Shown one piece after another: positions 33,064 to 41,171 of a DNA stretch of 64,000 bases. Under the pieces are notes generated by a model. That model was not told where the DNA came from, searched no databases, and was given only the letters and a program-made list of their open reading frames with translations. Within the stretch, counting starts at the first letter, position 1. The number at the start of each line of letters is the position of its first letter. Origin of the DNA: CAZOOK01 sp964581385 (lineage in GTDB: Bacteria > Pseudomonadota > Gammaproteobacteria > Nevskiales > Nevskiaceae); the NCBI GenBank assembly GCA_964581385.1, contig CAZOOK010000029.1, forward strand, positions 7,960 to 71,959. Direction: 5' to 3'. A program made the translations under genes and the position numbers.

Positions 33064-34350
33064 TTATGCAGAAAGCGAGAGGTTCACCAACGGCGCCAGC
33101 CGCGCCGCGCAGGCGTCCCATTCACATTGGAACGCTTCAGCTTCCTCGCGCAGGAATTTTACTTGAATGCGACGCTGCGCCGCTTCGTCGTCGCCGAGAA
33201 TCAGCGCCAGCCGCGCGCCGCAGCGATCCGCGCGCTTGAGTTGAACGCCAAGCTTGCCGCCGCCGGCATTCAGCATCAGGCGGAGGCCAGGCAGCGCATC
33301 GCGCAGGCGCTCCGCGAACGACAGCGCCGCGCGCTCCGCCTGCGCACCGAAAGCACACAGATAGACGTGCGGAGCCGTGTCGGGGACCGCCGCACTCTGC
33401 TTTTGCAGCAGCAAAATAAGACGCTCGACACCGATAGCGAAACCGATGCCCGGCGTCGGCGAACCACCAAGCTGCTCGACTAGTCCGTCATAACGGCCAC
33501 CGGCGCAGATGGCGTCCTGCGCGCCGATCTGGTCGGTGATCCACTCGAATACCGTGCGCGTGTAGTAATCGAGTCCGCGCACCAGCCGTGGGTTGACGAC
33601 GCAATCGATGCTCAGGTCGCTCAAGCCCTGGCGTACGGCATCGAAGTGCGCGGCGGATTCTGTATCAAGGTGATCGAGAAGCCGCGGCGCGGCGGCGACG
33701 ATCTCGCGCATCGCCGGTGCTTTGCTGTCGAGCACGCGCAGCGGGTTGGTGTGCAAGCGCCGCTTTGAATCCTCATCCAATAAACTCTCGTGGCCGCGCA
33801 AATAGTCAACCAGCATGGTCCGATAAGCGGCGCGCGCAGCCGGCGTACCGAGCGAATTGATCTGCAGCGCGAAACCAGTAACGCCGAGGCGCTTCAGTAA
33901 CCGCGCAGCGATCGCGATGATTTCGACATCGACATCGGGACCAGCGAGTCCGAACGCCTCGACATCGAGCTGGTGGAACTGCCGGTAGCGGCCCGCCTGC
34001 GGACGCTCATAGCGAAACACCGGCCCGGTGCACCAGACTCGCTGCTGCTGGTTGTGCAGCAAGCCGTGCTCGATGCCCGCACGCACGATCCCGGCGGTCA
34101 GTTCGGGTCGCAGCGACAAGTGCTCGCCGCCGCGATCCTCGAAGCTGTACATCTCCTTTTCGACGATGTCAGTGACTTCGCCAACCGCGCGCTTGAACAG
34201 CTCGGTACGCTCCACGAGCGGCAGCCGCAGCTCGCCGTAACCATAGGCGGCAAAAACTTCGGCGGCCACGTGATAAACGTGCTGCCACAGCCCGGTATCC
34301 GCGGGCAAAACATCGTTCATGCCGCGAATGGCCTGAATGCGCGTACTCAT
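33064..34350 (-). CDS. hisS: Histidyl-tRNA synthetase
   Basis: Class II aminoacyl-tRNA synthetase charging tRNA-His. 428 residues (E. coli 424). Motif 2 region VFRYERPQAGRYRQFHQLDVE, the histidine-specific signature GLDYYTRTVFEW, and motif 3 GIGFAIGVERLI are present, with a C-terminal anticodon-binding domain. The start lies 50 bases from rodZ; the ispG gene found here in E. coli is absent. Confidence 0.97.
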   Translation of the reverse strand: MSTRIQAIRGMNDVLPADTGLWQHVYHVAAEVFAAYGYGELRLPLVERTELFKRAVGEVTDIVEKEMYSFEDRGGEHLSLRPELTAGIVRAGIEHGLLHNQQQRVWCTGPVFRYERPQAGRYRQFHQLDVEAFGLAGPDVDVEIIAIAARLLKRLGVTGFALQINSLGTPAARAAYRTMLVDYLRGHESLLDEDSKRRLHTNPLRVLDSKAPAMREIVAAAPRLLDHLDTESAAHFDAVRQGLSDLSIDCVVNPRLVRGLDYYTRTVFEWITDQIGAQDAICAGGRYDGLVEQLGGSPTPGIGFAIGVERLILLLQKQSAAVPDTAPHVYLCAFGAQAERAALSFAERLRDALPGLRLMLNAGGGKLGVQLKRADRCGARLALILGDDEAAQRRIQVKFLREEAEAFQCEWDACAARLAPLVNLSLSA

Positions 34351-34400
34351 GCTGAAGTTCTAAATAATCTTGACTGGCGGGCGCGACAAATCGCGCGGAA

Positions 34401-35504
34401 TTACTGGGGCGTCTCCGTCGGCACTTTCAGACGCGCCGTCGAGTTGTCCCGCGAGTAGGGCTGAAGATCGATGTTCGCATCGCCATATTGGAGATCAACA
34501 CCGGGCGCATAGCCGACGAACACTAGATAAGGCGCAGGTCCCATCACCCGCTGGTTATCGCCTGGATGCATCATGCGCGAGATCAATAATTTGCCGTTGG
34601 CATCCTCAATATGGACCCATGACGTTGCGCGGATGTGCACTTGGAGCGGCAACCGCATCTCAGCCGCGTTCGCTGCGGGCACGGGTACGGATGTCTCAGC
34701 AGCAGGTTTGGGCAGCACGGCTGCGGCCATCTGATCATGATCGATGTGCTGCTGAGCCGGCGGCAGCTGGTGCTGCTTCACAGGCGCCGGAGCGTCGGAT
34801 CGGACAACTGCTGCCGGTGCAGGCGGAGCCGGTTCGACCGCTGGCGGCGTCGGGGCACTGGTCCGGGGTGTGACAGACGGAGATGCAGCCGGGGTCGCCG
34901 GTGCCGGAACCGGCGCGGGTGTAAGTGCAGGAGCTGGCACCGGGGCCCGCTCTGCGGGACGCAGCTGCTCCGCTTGCGCGGCCGCGGATGCCGACGACGA
35001 CTCCGGCGTGGGCGGCGCGGTATCGGCGTCGGATGTGCTCGTGGTAGCCGAGCCCGCCGGCGCTGCCGGCTCGCCATGCTTGTGGACTAAGGAGCCGATG
35101 ATCACGATGACAACGACGATCGCCACGCCCCACAGCAGCCATTTCGCACCACCGTGTGAGCGACCGCCTTCATCGTTACCTGCCAGCAGCAGTTTGGTCG
35201 GCGCCGGCGCTCCTTTGCGCACGGCAACGCGTTCGTAAGCGGCCAGCAATTCCGCTTCCGAGATATTCAGGAACTTTGCGCACTTGCGGTAGTAACCACG
35301 GATATATACCGGCTCCGACAGCGCCGCGAAATTGTCGTGTTCGATTGCATCCAGCGTCGCGCGCGAAAGGCGCAGCTGCGCGGCGAGCTCATCCTGGCTC
35401 ATCAGGGCACGCTCGCGAGCGCCGCGAATGAGCGATCCAGGGCTAACACCCGACGTCGAAGGTACCGGCGCCACGGTTTCCTCGGGTCGATACGGGTCGG
35501 TCAT
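34401..35504 (-). CDS. rodZ: Cytoskeletal protein RodZ
   Basis: Bitopic membrane protein linking MreB filaments to the periplasm. 367 residues. N-terminal Xre-type helix-turn-helix domain (about residues 22-90, SQDELAAQLRLSRATLDAIE), juxtamembrane basic region, one helix (122-140), a long periplasmic Pro/Ala/Ser linker (about 145-270) and a C-terminal DUF4115 beta domain (WVHIEDANGKLLISRMMHPG). It overlaps pilW by four bases. With mreCD-mrdAB at the start of the window, much of the elongasome is present, apart from MreB. Confidence 0.95.
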   Translation of the reverse strand: MTDPYRPEETVAPVPSTSGVSPGSLIRGARERALMSQDELAAQLRLSRATLDAIEHDNFAALSEPVYIRGYYRKCAKFLNISEAELLAAYERVAVRKGAPAPTKLLLAGNDEGGRSHGGAKWLLWGVAIVVVIVIIGSLVHKHGEPAAPAGSATTSTSDADTAPPTPESSSASAAAQAEQLRPAERAPVPAPALTPAPVPAPATPAASPSVTPRTSAPTPPAVEPAPPAPAAVVRSDAPAPVKQHQLPPAQQHIDHDQMAAAVLPKPAAETSVPVPAANAAEMRLPLQVHIRATSWVHIEDANGKLLISRMMHPGDNQRVMGPAPYLVFVGYAPGVDLQYGDANIDLQPYSRDNSTARLKVPTETPQ

Positions 35505-36274
35505 GGCGTCGTGTCTTTGCGTAGTGCCTGCGCTTGTGGCGAATCCGGGAATTTCTGGATCAGCTGAATCTGATAATCGCGCGCCGCGCCCTTGTCGCCA
35601 AGCTGGCGTTCGGCCTGCGACTGCATCGACAGCGTGTCGGGCGTTACCGGACCGACATGCTCGTAACGTTGGAGAAAGGCACGCGCTTCAAAATAATCAC
35701 CGCGGTTGAAGCTGATGCGAGCCATCTGCAGGAGAGCGCTCGGGAAATTAGCATTGACGCGCAACGCCTCGCGGAAATCCTTCTCGGCGTCGGCGGCACT
35801 GCCGCCATGCTGGATGATGCAAATCCCGGCGTTGGTCCACGCGGCTTCGGGTGTCGAATAGCTGAAATCCTGAGCGGCTTGTTCAAAATAACCGAGCGCT
35901 TCGTCCCGCCGACCCTGACCGCAGAGGAACACGCCGAAGTTGTTCTTCAAATCTGAGCTTTGGCTATCGAGGTGCAACGCGCGGCGGTATTCCTTTTCCG
36001 CTTCTTCGAAATCACCGCGCTGGTTGTACAGCATCGCCAGTGCACCGTGCGCCGGCGCGTAATCGGGATTCTGCTCGATCGCGCGATCGAGCTTTTCCTT
36101 GGCGGTCTTCTGCTCGCCCTGCTGCATGTAGGCGACGCCAAGCTGCGTATTGACGCGCGCGGCTTCCTTCAGATCCGCTGGCGGAATCGGCGATTTCGGT
36201 CCGGTCGTGACGCAGGCAGCGAGTGCAAGTACGGCGAGCGGAGCCAGCGCGCGAAGAACCGGGATCAGCCTCAT
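35501..36274 (-). CDS. pilW: Type IV pilus biogenesis/stability lipoprotein PilW (PilF)
   Basis: TPR lipoprotein that helps the PilQ secretin multimerise in the outer membrane. 257 residues from ATG 36274, which places the lipobox VLALAAC (Cys about residue 20) correctly; a longer frame adds 26 residues before it. Successive TPR repeats include AYMQQGEQKTAKEKLDRAIE, HGALAMLYNQRGDFEEAEKE and NFGVFLCGQGRRDEALGYF. ATGA overlap with both rlmN and rodZ. Other pilus genes are not in this window. Confidence 0.92.
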   Translation of the reverse strand: MRLIPVLRALAPLAVLALAACVTTGPKSPIPPADLKEAARVNTQLGVAYMQQGEQKTAKEKLDRAIEQNPDYAPAHGALAMLYNQRGDFEEAEKEYRRALHLDSQSSDLKNNFGVFLCGQGRRDEALGYFEQAAQDFSYSTPEAAWTNAGICIIQHGGSAADAEKDFREALRVNANFPSALLQMARISFNRGDYFEARAFLQRYEHVGPVTPDTLSMQSQAERQLGDKGAARDYQIQLIQKFPDSPQAQALRKDTTP

Positions 36275-37548
36275 GAGGCTGTTACCTTGACCGGGATATC
36301 GCGCAATCGCTGCTTCTGCCGTGACTGCACACGCCCGACCAGCTGGCCACAAGCAGCATCGATATCGTCACCGCGCGTGCGGCGCACGGTCGTCAGGATG
36401 TGCCTGGAACGCAGCACATCCGCGAATGCGGTGATCGCTTCGGGCCGGGAGCGCCGGTACTGCGTGTTCGGAAACGGATTGAACGGAATCAGATTCACCT
36501 TTGCCGGCAGGCCGGCGAGTAGCTTCGCCAGCTCGCGCGCGTGCTCGGGATGGTCGTTAATGCCGTCGAGCATCACATATTCGTAGACGATATGCGTCTT
36601 GCGATCCTTGCCGGAAGTGTAACGGCGGCAGGCGTCGATCAGCTCGGCGATCGGATACTTGCGATTAAGCGGCACCAGCTCGTCGCGCAGCTTGTCGTTA
36701 GGCGCGTGCAACGATACCGCCAGCGCGGTATCGCAATCGTCGCGCAAGCGGTCGATGAACGGCACCAGTCCCGACGTGGAAACGGTTACGCGGCGCTTGG
36801 AAAGACCGAAACCGAAATCGTCGAGCAAGATGCGCAGCGCGACCAGCACATTCGCATAGTTTGCGAGCGGCTCGCCCATGCCCATGAATACGATGTTGGA
36901 GATGACGCGCCCTCCGCGTTCGGCGGGCGTGTCGGAGGACGCGTCGTCGGCGCGTTCGCCGCTCATGAGCGACTGACGAGTGCGGTCCGAACAATGATGT
37001 TGAAAGTCGCCGCCGAGTGTCTTCGCCGCGAACCACACTTGGGCCACGATCTCGGCCGCCGTCAGATTGCGCGAAAAGCCCTGTTGCGCGGTGGAGCAAA
37101 AGCTGCAGTCCATCGCGCAGCCAGCCTGCGATGAGATACACAGCGTGCCGCGATTGGCTTCGGGAATGTAAACCGTTTCGATCGCGGTGACCGGCTGGCC
37201 GGCAGTGTTGCCCGCGCCGCCAACGCGCAGCACCCACTTGCGCGTCCCATCCGTGGATTGCTGTTCGGCGAGCAATTCCGGTGGACGAATCACGAACTGC
37301 GTCGCGAGTCGATCGCGCAGCGCTTTTGACAGATTGCTCATCTGTCCGAAATCGTCTGTGCCGCGCCGGTAGATCCACTGCATGACCTGATCCGCGCGAT
37401 AGGCCGCTTCGCCCATCGCCTGAAACTGCTGGCGCAGTCCAGCGCGATCGAGTCCGAACAGGTTGATTGCATTGCCGGGCGCCACGCAAGCATCCGCCTC
37501 GCGACCTTCTCCGGTCGCGATCAGCGGCGCTTGCGTCACGTCGGTCAC
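36271..37548 (-). CDS. rlmN: Dual-specificity 23S rRNA/tRNA (adenine-C2)-methyltransferase RlmN
   Basis: Radical-SAM enzyme that methylates A2503 of 23S rRNA and A37 of some tRNAs. The CxxxCxxC cluster site is in AGCAMDCSFCSTAQQGFSRN, with GMGEPLANY and the catalytic Cys near the end in RGDDIDAACGQL. 425 residues against 384 in E. coli. Most of the excess is an insert of about 28-30 residues after VWFAAKTLGG, rich in charged residues (GERADDASSDTPAERGG), just before VISNIVFMGMGEPL. Confidence 0.95.
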   Translation of the reverse strand: MTDVTQAPLIATGEGREADACVAPGNAINLFGLDRAGLRQQFQAMGEAAYRADQVMQWIYRRGTDDFGQMSNLSKALRDRLATQFVIRPPELLAEQQSTDGTRKWVLRVGGAGNTAGQPVTAIETVYIPEANRGTLCISSQAGCAMDCSFCSTAQQGFSRNLTAAEIVAQVWFAAKTLGGDFQHHCSDRTRQSLMSGERADDASSDTPAERGGRVISNIVFMGMGEPLANYANVLVALRILLDDFGFGLSKRRVTVSTSGLVPFIDRLRDDCDTALAVSLHAPNDKLRDELVPLNRKYPIAELIDACRRYTSGKDRKTHIVYEYVMLDGINDHPEHARELAKLLAGLPAKVNLIPFNPFPNTQYRRSRPEAITAFADVLRSRHILTTVRRTRGDDIDAACGQLVGRVQSRQKQRLRDIPVKVTAS

Positions 37549-37558
37549 CGATCAGGTC

Positions 37559-37990
37559 TCAGCGCGTGCGTGGGCAGATTTCCGTGGCGCGGAAGAAGTA
37601 GGCGATTTCGGTCGCCGCATTCTCAGCACTGTCGGAACCATGTACGGCATTTTCGTCGATCGAACTGGCGAAGTCCGCGCGGATCGTGCCGGGCGCCGCC
37701 TTCTTCGGATCGGTCGCGCCCATCAGGTCGCGATGACGAGCGACCGCATTCTCACCTTCCAGTGCTTGAATCATGACCGGTCCGGTGGTCATGAAATCCA
37801 CCAGATCCTTGAAGAACGGGCGCGCGCGGTGTACCGCATAAAAACCTTCGGCCTCGGTGCGTGTCAGATGCGCCATGCGCGCGGCAACGACGCGCAGGCC
37901 GGCTTTTTCAAAACGCGCATAGATTTGACCAATCACGTTCTTGGCAACAGCGTCAGGTTTGATAATGGAGAGAGTGCGTTCAACCGCCAT
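37559..37990 (-). CDS. ndk: Nucleoside diphosphate kinase
   Basis: Transfers the terminal phosphate between nucleoside triphosphates and diphosphates. 143 residues, the E. coli length. Starts AVERTLSIIKPDAVAKN; the catalytic histidine lies in the family signature region NAVHGSDSAENAATEIAYFF, and MTTGPVMIQALEGENAVARH is conserved. Ten bases upstream of rlmN. Confidence 0.97.
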   Translation of the reverse strand: MAVERTLSIIKPDAVAKNVIGQIYARFEKAGLRVVAARMAHLTRTEAEGFYAVHRARPFFKDLVDFMTTGPVMIQALEGENAVARHRDLMGATDPKKAAPGTIRADFASSIDENAVHGSDSAENAATEIAYFFRATEICPRTR

Positions 37991-38030
37991 GGCTTTAATT
38001 TCCGTTTTGACTCGAAAGGCGCCCGAAATA

Positions 38031-38054
38031 GGCTAAAACTATGGAAGTTTAGCC
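38031..38054. repeat. Inverted repeat between iscA and ndk
   Basis: GGCTAAA (38031-38037) and TTTAGCC (38048-38054) are exact reverse complements around a 10-base spacer. It lies about 40 bases before the ndk start and could be an operator or a leader hairpin. Confidence 0.6.
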
Positions 38055-38083
38055 GTCGGGAGCCGGGGGCGGCAATTAAAAGA

Positions 38084-38109
38084 AGCGTTGAACCGGCGAA
38101 TGCGCCGGT
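38084..38109 (-). terminator. Probable terminator of the cysE-iscA unit
   Basis: On the minus strand ACCGGCG (38109-38103) pairs with CGCCGGT (38098-38092) across CATT, followed by TCAACGCTTCTTTTAATT. The T run is interrupted, so termination may be partial, allowing some read-through to ndk. Confidence 0.55.
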
Positions 38110-38139
38110 GCCAAATTCCGACTTCGGCGCGGAATGCGC

Positions 38140-38463
38140 TCAGACCGCGAAGCTTTCGCCGCAGCCGCACTGCGCCTTTACGTTGGGATTACGGAATTTG
38201 AAGGCTTCGTTAAGCCCATCACGTTCGAAATCCAGCGTCAGCCCGTCCAGCATCGTCAATTCGTCGCGAGCCACCACCACCTTGGCGCCATGCGATTCAA
38301 ATACCTGATCATCTGGCCCGATAGTATCAGTATAATCAATAACATAGGCGTATCCAGAACATCCGGCCTTCTTGACGCCCAGACGCAGCCCGACACCCTT
38401 GCCACGTCCAGCCAGCTGCGTCTGCACGCGGCGGGCGGCGGATTCGGTCAGTTGTATGCTCAT
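38140..38463 (-). CDS. iscA: Iron-sulfur cluster assembly protein IscA (A-type carrier)
   Basis: A-type Fe-S carrier. 107 residues, the E. coli IscA length. The three ligands are present: Cys in KKAGCSGYAYV (about residue 35) and the pair in QCGCGESF (about 100 and 102). It overlaps the IscU-like gene by four bases, so it is cotranslated with it. IscA and ErpA cannot be separated with certainty by sequence; context favours IscA. Confidence 0.93.
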   Translation of the reverse strand: MSIQLTESAARRVQTQLAGRGKGVGLRLGVKKAGCSGYAYVIDYTDTIGPDDQVFESHGAKVVVARDELTMLDGLTLDFERDGLNEAFKFRNPNVKAQCGCGESFAV

Positions 38464-38891
38464 GCTGATATTCCCCTTATGGCTGAAAGAAGCGCCTGGA
38501 GCGCATCTTCGCCAATCAATGCACAGTGCGCGCGGTCATCAGGAATTTCAAGCTCCGCACGCAAAACCCTGGCGCCCAACTGCGTTAATTCTTCGACATC
38601 GCGGCCGACCATCCAGTTCGCAATCCAGGCGCCGACCGCGATTGTCGTCGGACAGCCATGGGCGCGGAAACGTGTATCGACCACGCGGCTGTCGCGAATG
38701 CGCGCTTGCAATCGTAGCGTCGCCGGCGCCGCCGGCGTGGATGCAGTCCCGGTGGCGATGTCTGGCGCAACTGCCGGAAAGGCACCGGCATGCGGTGCTT
38801 CGTTGAACAGACGCCAGATCGGCGCGCTGTAGCCGAATGGGTTCTGTAGCAAATTCACGGCGTCCATAACGGCGATAGCTCCCGTAACCAT
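38460..38891 (-). CDS. IscU/NifU_N-like scaffold protein lacking the first ligand cysteine
   Basis: 143 residues from ATG 38891 (AGAAGG upstream) or 135 from ATG 38867. The IscU fold is recognisable: GYSAPIWRLFNEAPHAGAF at the N-terminus, TRFRAHGCPTTIAVGAWIAN around the second conserved Cys, and DDRAHCALIGEDALQALL around the third. The first site, ACGD in IscU (Cys37 and Asp39), reads TPAAPATLRL here, so both residues are missing. It overlaps iscS upstream and iscA downstream. It may hold clusters differently, act only as a desulfurase partner, or be decaying. Confidence 0.8.
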   Translation of the reverse strand: MVTGAIAVMDAVNLLQNPFGYSAPIWRLFNEAPHAGAFPAVAPDIATGTASTPAAPATLRLQARIRDSRVVDTRFRAHGCPTTIAVGAWIANWMVGRDVEELTQLGARVLRAELEIPDDRAHCALIGEDALQALLSAIRGISA

Positions 38892-40027
38892 TGAACCTTC
38901 TCGATCACCCGCGCGGCAGCCGCTTCGATCTCGGCGGCGGTGGTCAGTCGGCCGAGTGAAAAGCGCAGGCTGGCATTCGCCTGTTCATCGCTGCGTCCGA
39001 GCGCGCGCAACACATACGACGGTTCCTGCGTCGCCGACGAGCAGGCGGAGCCGCTGGATACCGCTACACCCGGCAGACTGGCGCGCAAGGATTCGCCTTC
39101 AACGCCTTCAAAACTGACATTGAGAATATGCGGTGCCGCCGATAGTGCTGAGGATGGCGAATTGCGCAGAATGCGCGGCAGCACCGAGAGCCGCTGCCAC
39201 AATGCCTCGCGCAGATCACCAAGCTTCCGTGCATCATCCTCGCGGCGGCTCGCAGCAACTTCAAATGCCGCGCCCATCCCGACCAGTTGATGCGTCGCTA
39301 GCGTACCCGACCGCATGCCCTGCTCGTGACCGCCACCGTGGATCTGCGGCGCCAGCCGTGCACGCGGTCGCTTGCGCACAAACAACGCGCCGACGCCCTT
39401 CGGACCATAGAGCTTGTGCGCAGACAGCGACAGCAGATCGATCGGCGTCGCATGCAAATCGATATTTAGTTTGCCGGCGGCCTGCACGGCATCGACATGG
39501 AACTGAATCCCGCGCGCACGCAGCAACGGAGCCAAACGTTCGACGTCCTGAATTGCACCGGTTTCGTTATTAACCCACATCAAGGAAACCAGTGCGGTTT
39601 GCGGTGTCAACGCTTCCAGCACCTGTTCCGGGGTCACAATGCCGTCTGCCTCTGGCTTCAGATAAGTCACGCGCACACCGCGCGTTTCCAGATAGCGGCA
39701 AGTATCTAGCACGCACTTGTGCTCGGTACGCGAAGTCACTACGTGCGCACCATCAAGGCCGCGGAATTCCAGCGCCCCTTTGATTGCCAGATTGTTCGAT
39801 TCAGTCGCGCCAGAGGTCCACACGATTTCGCCTGGTTCAGCACCAATCAGCGCCGCCACCTGCGCGCGCGCTTTTTCGACGCCCGCGCGCGCGCGGAAAC
39901 CGGGCGCGTGGGTAGACGCCGGATTGGCCCACAGTAGGTCGGCACCGCCGGGCGCGAGATACGGCAGCATCGCATCGAATACCTGCGGGTCAAGCGGCGT
40001 GGTTGCGGCGTAGTCCAGATAGATCAT
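38855..40027 (-). CDS. iscS: Cysteine desulfurase (IscS/NifS family), second copy
   Basis: PLP enzyme that takes sulfur from cysteine for Fe-S clusters and thiolation. 390 residues. Start MIYLDYAATTPLDPQV, PLP lysine in LSLSAHKLYGPKGVGA, and the catalytic Cys in SSGSACSSATQEPSYVL. It overlaps the IscU-like gene by 37 bases and starts seven bases after a second desulfurase gene, with which it shares the same layout but clearly different sequence. This copy, next to the scaffold gene, is the more likely IscS. Confidence 0.93.
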   Translation of the reverse strand: MIYLDYAATTPLDPQVFDAMLPYLAPGGADLLWANPASTHAPGFRARAGVEKARAQVAALIGAEPGEIVWTSGATESNNLAIKGALEFRGLDGAHVVTSRTEHKCVLDTCRYLETRGVRVTYLKPEADGIVTPEQVLEALTPQTALVSLMWVNNETGAIQDVERLAPLLRARGIQFHVDAVQAAGKLNIDLHATPIDLLSLSAHKLYGPKGVGALFVRKRPRARLAPQIHGGGHEQGMRSGTLATHQLVGMGAAFEVAASRREDDARKLGDLREALWQRLSVLPRILRNSPSSALSAAPHILNVSFEGVEGESLRASLPGVAVSSGSACSSATQEPSYVLRALGRSDEQANASLRFSLGRLTTAAEIEAAAARVIEKVQWLRELSPLWTP

Positions 40028-40033
40028 TGCACC

Positions 40034-41164
40034 TCAGGCCGCCGCCACCGCGGCACGAATATCGTCGAGCACCGCGAGAAAACGATCGGCTTCCTGCGTC
40101 GTGTTCTCCATGCCGAAACTGACGCGCACCGCGCCATATGCAACATCGCGCGGAATACCCATGCCGAGCAGCACGTGACTCGGTTGCCCCTTGCCGCTGG
40201 AACACGCAGAACCGCTGGAAACCCCAAAGCCTTTGCGGTCGAGCGCCATCAACAGCGCTTCGCCTTCCCATCCCTGCACTGCGAACTGCACGGTGTTGGG
40301 GAGCCGCGCCACGCGTTCACCGAAAATCGTGACGCCGGAACGCGCACGCAAACCGCTTTCCAGCCGCTCGCGGAGATTGCGCAGATGTTCTTGGCGTGCC
40401 GCTAACTCGATTTGTGCCAGTTCAGCCGCAGCGCCGAAACCGACGATCGCCGCGACGTTCTCGGTACCGCCGCGCAAGCCGTGCTCCTGGCCGCCACCGT
40501 GCAACAGCGGAGACAATTGCACCTCCGCTTTTTTGAACAAAGCGCCCACACCCTTGGGACCGTAGAGCTTGTGCGCGGACAGACTCATCAGATCAGCATC
40601 GCTGGCCGCGAAATCGAGCGGTATCTTGCCGGCTGCCTGCACCGCGTCGGCCAGCAGCAGCGCAGCAGCGGAATGCACGAGTGCGGCCGCGCGCGGCACA
40701 TCATGCAGCACACCGGTCTCGTTGTTGGCCACCATGACCGCCGCGATACGCACTGGCTCACGCGCGAGTTGCACCGAGAAAGTCGCCCAATCGATGATGC
40801 CCTGCGTATCGACCGCCGTGGTTTCGACGCCCCAGCCACGCGCACGCAGCGACTCCGCGGTTTCCAGGACCGCGGGGTGTTCGGTAATGCCATAGAGAAC
40901 GCGTGTCGGCGTACGTCCTTCAGTGGCACCCTTCAACGCGAGATTGTTCGATTCCGTACCGCCCGACGTCCAAATCACTTCACCAGGCTGCGCACCGAAA
41001 GCCCGCGCCACCTGCTCGCGCGCGGCTTCGATCGCTTCGCGCGCTGCGCGGCCGTAGCGATGCACGCTCGACGGATTGCCGTAAGGTCCGGTGAGATAGG
41101 GCTGCATAGCTTCCAGCACGCGCGGATCGAGCGGCGTGGTGGCGTTGTGATCAAAGTACGGCAT
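40034..41164 (-). CDS. Cysteine desulfurase (IscS/NifS family), first copy
   Basis: 376 residues from ATG 41164 (start MPYFDHNATTPLDPRVLEAM). PLP lysine in SLSAHKLYGPKGVGALF and catalytic Cys in SSGSACSSGKGQPSHVL. A tandem paralogue of the desulfurase that follows it. The longer frame reaching 41623 is rejected because those residues come from the cysE region in another frame. Seven bases separate it from cysE, so serine acetylation and cysteine use may be coregulated. Division of labour between the two copies is unknown. Confidence 0.93.
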   Translation of the reverse strand: MPYFDHNATTPLDPRVLEAMQPYLTGPYGNPSSVHRYGRAAREAIEAAREQVARAFGAQPGEVIWTSGGTESNNLALKGATEGRTPTRVLYGITEHPAVLETAESLRARGWGVETTAVDTQGIIDWATFSVQLAREPVRIAAVMVANNETGVLHDVPRAAALVHSAAALLLADAVQAAGKIPLDFAASDADLMSLSAHKLYGPKGVGALFKKAEVQLSPLLHGGGQEHGLRGGTENVAAIVGFGAAAELAQIELAARQEHLRNLRERLESGLRARSGVTIFGERVARLPNTVQFAVQGWEGEALLMALDRKGFGVSSGSACSSGKGQPSHVLLGMGIPRDVAYGAVRVSFGMENTTQEADRFLAVLDDIRAAVAAA

Positions 41165-41171
41165 TGATCTT

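Noticed and set aside
34870..35238. Repetitive Ala/Gly/Ser-rich frames antisense to rodZ
   Set aside because: They are complements of the Pro/Ala/Ser linker of RodZ.
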